64,000 bases of DNA from Anderseniella sp963700735 (GTDB lineage Bacteria; Pseudomonadota; Alphaproteobacteria; Rhizobiales; Aestuariivirgaceae). Location of the stretch: contig CAVOYR010000006.1 of assembly GCA_963700735.1 (NCBI GenBank), positions 1-64,000 of the forward strand. The letters are read 5' to 3'. The notes beneath the pieces were generated by a model. It searched no databases, was not told the origin of the DNA, and worked only from the letters and a program-made list of their open reading frames with translations. Position numbers and translations under genes: made by a program. Positions 60,973 through 64,000 of the stretch are shown in pieces. Position 1 is the first letter of the stretch. Each line of letters opens with the position of its first letter.

Positions 60973-61533
60973 CTACTGGAACGTCACCTGAGGGACCTCG
61001 CGGTCGGTGGCGTTCTCGATCTCGAAGTACTCGGCCTGCTCGAACCGGAAGTAATTGGCGACGAAGTTGGACGGGAAGCTCTCCACCTTGACGTTCAGGT
61101 CGCGGGCAGCACCATTGTAGTAGCGCCGCGACATCTGCACTTCGCCCTCGATCTTGTCGAGGGTGGCCTGGAGCTGGAGGAAGTTTTCGTTGGCCTTCAG
61201 GTCGGGGTAGGCCTCCGCCACCGCCATCAGCTTGCCGAGGGCTTGCGACAGCAACCCCTCCGCGGCGGCGCGGGCGGCTACGTCGCCTTCCGGCACGGCC
61301 ATGGCGCGGGTGCGCAGCTCGGTAACCTCGCGCAGCGTGTCCTTCTCGTGGCCGGCATAGCCCTTGATGGTCTCGACGATGTTCGGGATCAGGTCGGCGC
61401 GGCGCTTCAGTTGCACGTCGATGCCGGACCAGGCTTCCTTGACCATCTGCCGGGCCTTGACCAGCCCGTTGTAGACGCCAACGACATACAGGGCGAGAGC
61501 GGCGATGGCGCCGATGATGATGAGCGTCGTCAT
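60973..61533 (-). CDS. lemA: LemA family protein
   Basis: A 186-residue LemA protein: a membrane-anchoring helix (TLIIIGAIAALALYVVGVYN) followed by a four-helix domain (ARQMVKEAWSGIDVQLKRRA, LIPNIVETIKGYAGHEKDT, LQATLDKIEGEVQMSRRYYN). It lies just upstream of the DUF2207 gene on the same strand. LemA is thought to help in membrane-protein or envelope stress. Intact and of normal length. Confidence 0.9.
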   Translation of the reverse strand: MTTLIIIGAIAALALYVVGVYNGLVKARQMVKEAWSGIDVQLKRRADLIPNIVETIKGYAGHEKDTLREVTELRTRAMAVPEGDVAARAAAEGLLSQALGKLMAVAEAYPDLKANENFLQLQATLDKIEGEVQMSRRYYNGAARDLNVKVESFPSNFVANYFRFEQAEYFEIENATDREVPQVTFQ

Positions 61534-61640
61534 GATGAGGAGGTCTCCACTAGCGGTTTGACGTGCAGGTTAGCGTGTGTTCGGCACTTTGTCTGCCATG
61601 CCTTGCGGAGGATGTGAGAGTTGTCACATGGCGTGGCTGG

Positions 61641-62756
61641 TCAGTCCCTGCCGGACTTTTCAGCTTCGACCGGGGTGCCGTCGCCGAATTTCACCACCTC
61701 GCGCATGAAGTCGGACAGGCCGGGGCGGTTTTGGGTCAGGAACGGCAGCGGGCGGCACAGGTCCATCGCGGCAAGGCCGATGCGGGCGGTCAGGATGCCG
61801 TTCACCGCGCCTTCGCCGAAGCGTGCCGACAGCCGGCCGATCAGCCCCTTGCCGATGATGTGGCTGATGACGCCATCGGTCATGGCTAGGCCGCCTGTGA
61901 CGGCCAGATGACCGGCCACCATGCGGGCCAGCCTTATGGTGCCCAGCGTGCCGGGCCGGCCTCCATAGAGCGTGGCCAGTTCGCGCATCATTTTCAGGTT
62001 CTGCGAGCCGACCAGCGCGATGTCGAGTGCCGCCGGGGCCACCGCCGTGATGACCGACACGCGGCGCGCGGTGCGGGCGATGATGCGGCTGGCCTCTGCG
62101 TCGAGCGGCACCATCAGGTCGCGCTCGGCCAGCTTGATGCGGTCGGCGGGGTCCATGATGGCCTGGCCGTGCTGCTTCAGCTGCGCAAGGCCCCAGCGCA
62201 TGTCGGGGCGGCCCGAGTAGATATCGCGCAGGTCGCCCAGCGTGGCATTGGCGGCGGTTGCGTCGTTGGCGGAAATTGCGCGTGCGGCGTCATCCTGGGT
62301 GGTGCCCAGCTTGCGGATGCGCATCAGCCCCGCGATTTCGCGCACGATGATGGCGAGCGCTGCCAGCAGGACCAGCGCCAGGAAGGCGGTGCCGGCCCAC
62401 CCAAGGATCTGGTTGCGGGCAAACAGGTCCTCGATCAGTTGCGTGGCGGTGAGACCGGCCCACATGGTTGCCAGCCCCAGTGCGCCCGACAGCAGGATGC
62501 CGCCCCACCTGAAGCGTCTTGGCAGGGCGTGGGTGCGCGCTACAGCCGGTACCAGAGGCTGGTCGTCAGGCTCTTCGTCAAACTCGATTTCCGGCGCGGG
62601 CAGGGCGCGCGGCCGGCGGGCAGACTTGCTGGTGGCGGGCCTAGGCTTTGCAGCCTGCGCGTCGCTGGCTGCCGCCTGCTTCTGCGGTACAGGTGCCGGG
62701 GTATCGTCATCGGTCGAAAGGCGGAACGCCTTTGGCTTTCTGGACGCGTCGGTCAT
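61641..62756 (-). CDS. ycjF: YcjF-family membrane protein (TIGR01620)
   Basis: A 371-residue protein with a charged N-terminal cytoplasmic segment, two membrane helices (ILLSGALGLATMWAGLTATQ, AGTAFLALVLLAALAIIVRE) and a C-terminal domain with ISANDATAANATLGDLRDIY and LMVPLDAEASRIIARTARRV. The family is paired with the YcjX GTPase/ATPase, and here the YcjX gene overlaps it by 4 bases (ATGA). The pair is thought to act on membrane stress; function unproven. Confidence 0.85.
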   Translation of the reverse strand: MTDASRKPKAFRLSTDDDTPAPVPQKQAAASDAQAAKPRPATSKSARRPRALPAPEIEFDEEPDDQPLVPAVARTHALPRRFRWGGILLSGALGLATMWAGLTATQLIEDLFARNQILGWAGTAFLALVLLAALAIIVREIAGLMRIRKLGTTQDDAARAISANDATAANATLGDLRDIYSGRPDMRWGLAQLKQHGQAIMDPADRIKLAERDLMVPLDAEASRIIARTARRVSVITAVAPAALDIALVGSQNLKMMRELATLYGGRPGTLGTIRLARMVAGHLAVTGGLAMTDGVISHIIGKGLIGRLSARFGEGAVNGILTARIGLAAMDLCRPLPFLTQNRPGLSDFMREVVKFGDGTPVEAEKSGRD

Positions 62757-64000
62757 GTGAGCCGGTCTCCGATCAGGAATTCGAGCGCCCGGTCCAGCCG
62801 AATGTGCGGGAAGGTGGCAACCGCTGCGGCCGCGCCGGATGTGTTGATCTGGGGTGGGCGGAAGCGCACGAAGCGAAGCTCGCCCTCCATCGAGCCATCG
62901 ACAGCGGAGGCTGCGTCCTTCGGCAGGTCGCCGGGGAACACGGCTGCCTCCGTCTTGCCGTCAAAGGTTTCGCCGGCGAGTTCTTCGCCCGCCATCGGAA
63001 TGCCGGCGATGCATTCCAGCGTTTCGCCGGCTTGCTTCACGGTCGCCTCGCGGGTGGCGCGGATAGCGGCAACGGCGGCGACGTCGATTCGGGCCCCGGC
63101 AAACTCGGCGCGCTTGCGGGCATCCTCGACGATCAGTCCAAGCACGTTTTCCAGCCTGTCGTGGCTGGTATGGTGCAGCAGGTCGGCCTTCGTCGCGGCA
63201 AACAGGATGCGGTCGGCGCGGCGGCCGAGCACGGCCGACGCCCACGAATTGGCGCCCTGGCGGAAACAGCCCAGCACGTCGGTCAGCGCGGTCTTGAGGT
63301 CCTTGACGGCCTCTGCTCCGGCGTTGAGCGCGCTGAGCGTGTCGACCAGCACGATCTGCCGGTCAAGGCGGGCAAAGTGGTTGTAGAAGAACGGCTCGAC
63401 CACGCGCGACACGTAGGCATCGTAGCGGCGTGCCATCATGGCTTGCAGCGAGCCGGACGGTGCGCTGGCACCCGGTTCAATCGCCAGCGGTGCGAAAGTC
63501 AGCAGCGGTGAACCTGCGAGGTCGCCCGGCATCAGGAACCGGCCCGGCGGCAAGGTGGACAGCGATACGTCGTCGGCCCGGCAGCTTGCGAGGTAGGCGG
63601 TGAACAAGGTGGCCGCCTTCTGCGCCTGCGCCTCGTCGGCGGGAGCGGCGGGATCGAGCGTGCGCAGATGCGCCAGCCAGTCGCGCGCAAGGCTCTTGCG
63701 CGGTTCGCGTTCGCTGGCGGCAAGCGTTGCCGCCGACCACTCGGCATAGGACTGGCTCATCAGCGGAAGGTCGAGCAGCCATTCGCCGGGATAATCGATG
63801 ATGTCGATGTGCAGTTTCGAGCCCTGGTTGCGCGTAATCAGCCCGTCCGCTTCATATTCGATGGTGAGGCGCAACTGCGACAGCCGCGACGTGCCCTCGG
63901 GCCAGCGCCGGTCCGGGCCGGTCAATGCCTCGACGTGGGCCTCGTAGGCAAAGCGCGGCACGTCGTCATCAGGCTGGGGTTCCAGGTAGACGCGGTTGAT
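62753..64000 (-). CDS. ycjX: YcjX-family nucleotide-binding protein, 5' end beyond the window
   Basis: The window contains about 415 codons of a YcjX (DUF463) protein; the frame stays open to the right edge, so the N terminus with the P-loop is missing. Visible family blocks are ALTGPDRRWPEGTSRLSQLR, DYPGEWLLDLPLMSQSYAEW, PSGSLQAMMARRYDAYVSRV and QIVLVDTLSALNAGAEAVKD. It is the partner of YcjF. The 3' end overlaps ycjF by 4 bases, which implies translational coupling. Confidence 0.85.
   Translation of the reverse strand: MNRVYLEPQPDDDVPRFAYEAHVEALTGPDRRWPEGTSRLSQLRLTIEYEADGLITRNQGSKLHIDIIDYPGEWLLDLPLMSQSYAEWSAATLAASEREPRKSLARDWLAHLRTLDPAAPADEAQAQKAATLFTAYLASCRADDVSLSTLPPGRFLMPGDLAGSPLLTFAPLAIEPGASAPSGSLQAMMARRYDAYVSRVVEPFFYNHFARLDRQIVLVDTLSALNAGAEAVKDLKTALTDVLGCFRQGANSWASAVLGRRADRILFAATKADLLHHTSHDRLENVLGLIVEDARKRAEFAGARIDVAAVAAIRATREATVKQAGETLECIAGIPMAGEELAGETFDGKTEAAVFPGDLPKDAASAVDGSMEGELRFVRFRPPQINTSGAAAAVATFPHIRLDRALEFLIGDRLT

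Noticed and set aside
61908..63386. Long plus-strand open frame (492 residues) over ycjF and ycjX
   Set aside because: Antisense shadow in GC-rich DNA; both minus-strand genes are conserved families.

Overview
The window looks like chromosomal DNA from a high-GC alphaproteobacterium, most likely of the Hyphomicrobiales (Rhizobiales) type. Supporting genes are a growth-pole-ring-like giant coiled-coil protein, an iron-sulfur bacterial cryptochrome/photolyase next to a DUF2256 protein, DUF2852, DUF1328 and DUF2585 (UPF0314) membrane proteins, a DgcN/DgcA pair, and a YcjX/YcjF pair. No genus can be named from the sequence alone.

Bases 1 to about 18.78 kb form an accessory, lower-density region that ends at a tyrosine integrase (17318-18568) and a 3' fragment of a tRNA-Lys(CTT) gene (18732-18777). 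That fragment is the expected attR-type scar of an island inserted into tRNA-Lys. No intact copy of this tRNA was seen to the left, so the far end of the island probably lies before base 1. Cargo genes encode a sulfotransferase, a CYTH-CHAD protein, a fasciclin protein, a YHS protein, a histidine phosphatase, an acyl-CoA synthetase-like enzyme and an outer-membrane barrel. Nearer the integrase sits a compact block with defence-island character: DUF3427-DUF3883 plus HIT, then an HD phosphohydrolase plus YwgA-like protein, then a Rep-like or HTH protein with short repeats, an AlpA-like HTH protein and several unknowns.

From 18.8 to 35 kb the DNA is GC-rich and ordinary: a two-gene YeeE/YedE (PmpAB-like) transporter, the photolyase, a SoxS-like thioredoxin, a GH3 hexosaminidase, an FAD oxidoreductase, PPK2, an SDR, a PLP dehydratase, an MFS carrier, and the dgcN-dgcA pair of D-glutamate metabolism. 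A frameshifted PIN-like gene with palindromes nearby interrupts this stretch.

From 35 to 64 kb the largest feature is the 1680-residue coiled-coil membrane protein with about 30 consecutive 11-residue repeats, divergent from an Hpt protein. It is followed by a ferredoxin and ferredoxin reductase, a Crp/Fnr regulator with a DUF2892 protein, a P1 peptidase, a GlcD-type flavoprotein, a TadG-like von Willebrand protein, an MFS plus flavin-demethylase operon, a CelD-like acetyltransferase, an EF-hand protein, TerB, ankyrin and TM2 proteins and a CoxE-type VWA protein. Last comes a minus-strand membrane-stress cluster (LemA, DUF2207, HtpX-like, DUF2585, DUF1328) and YcjF/YcjX, which runs off the right edge.

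Caution: at least thirteen single-base frameshifts interrupt otherwise well-conserved genes (DUF3427-DUF3883 three times, HD once, dgcA twice, PIN once, ferredoxin once, MFS once, DUF1328 once, DUF2207 three times). Their spread over unrelated, probably functional genes suggests residual sequencing or assembly indels more than real gene decay. Each affected gene is reported as one disrupted unit, except DUF3427-DUF3883, which is given as its two halves.
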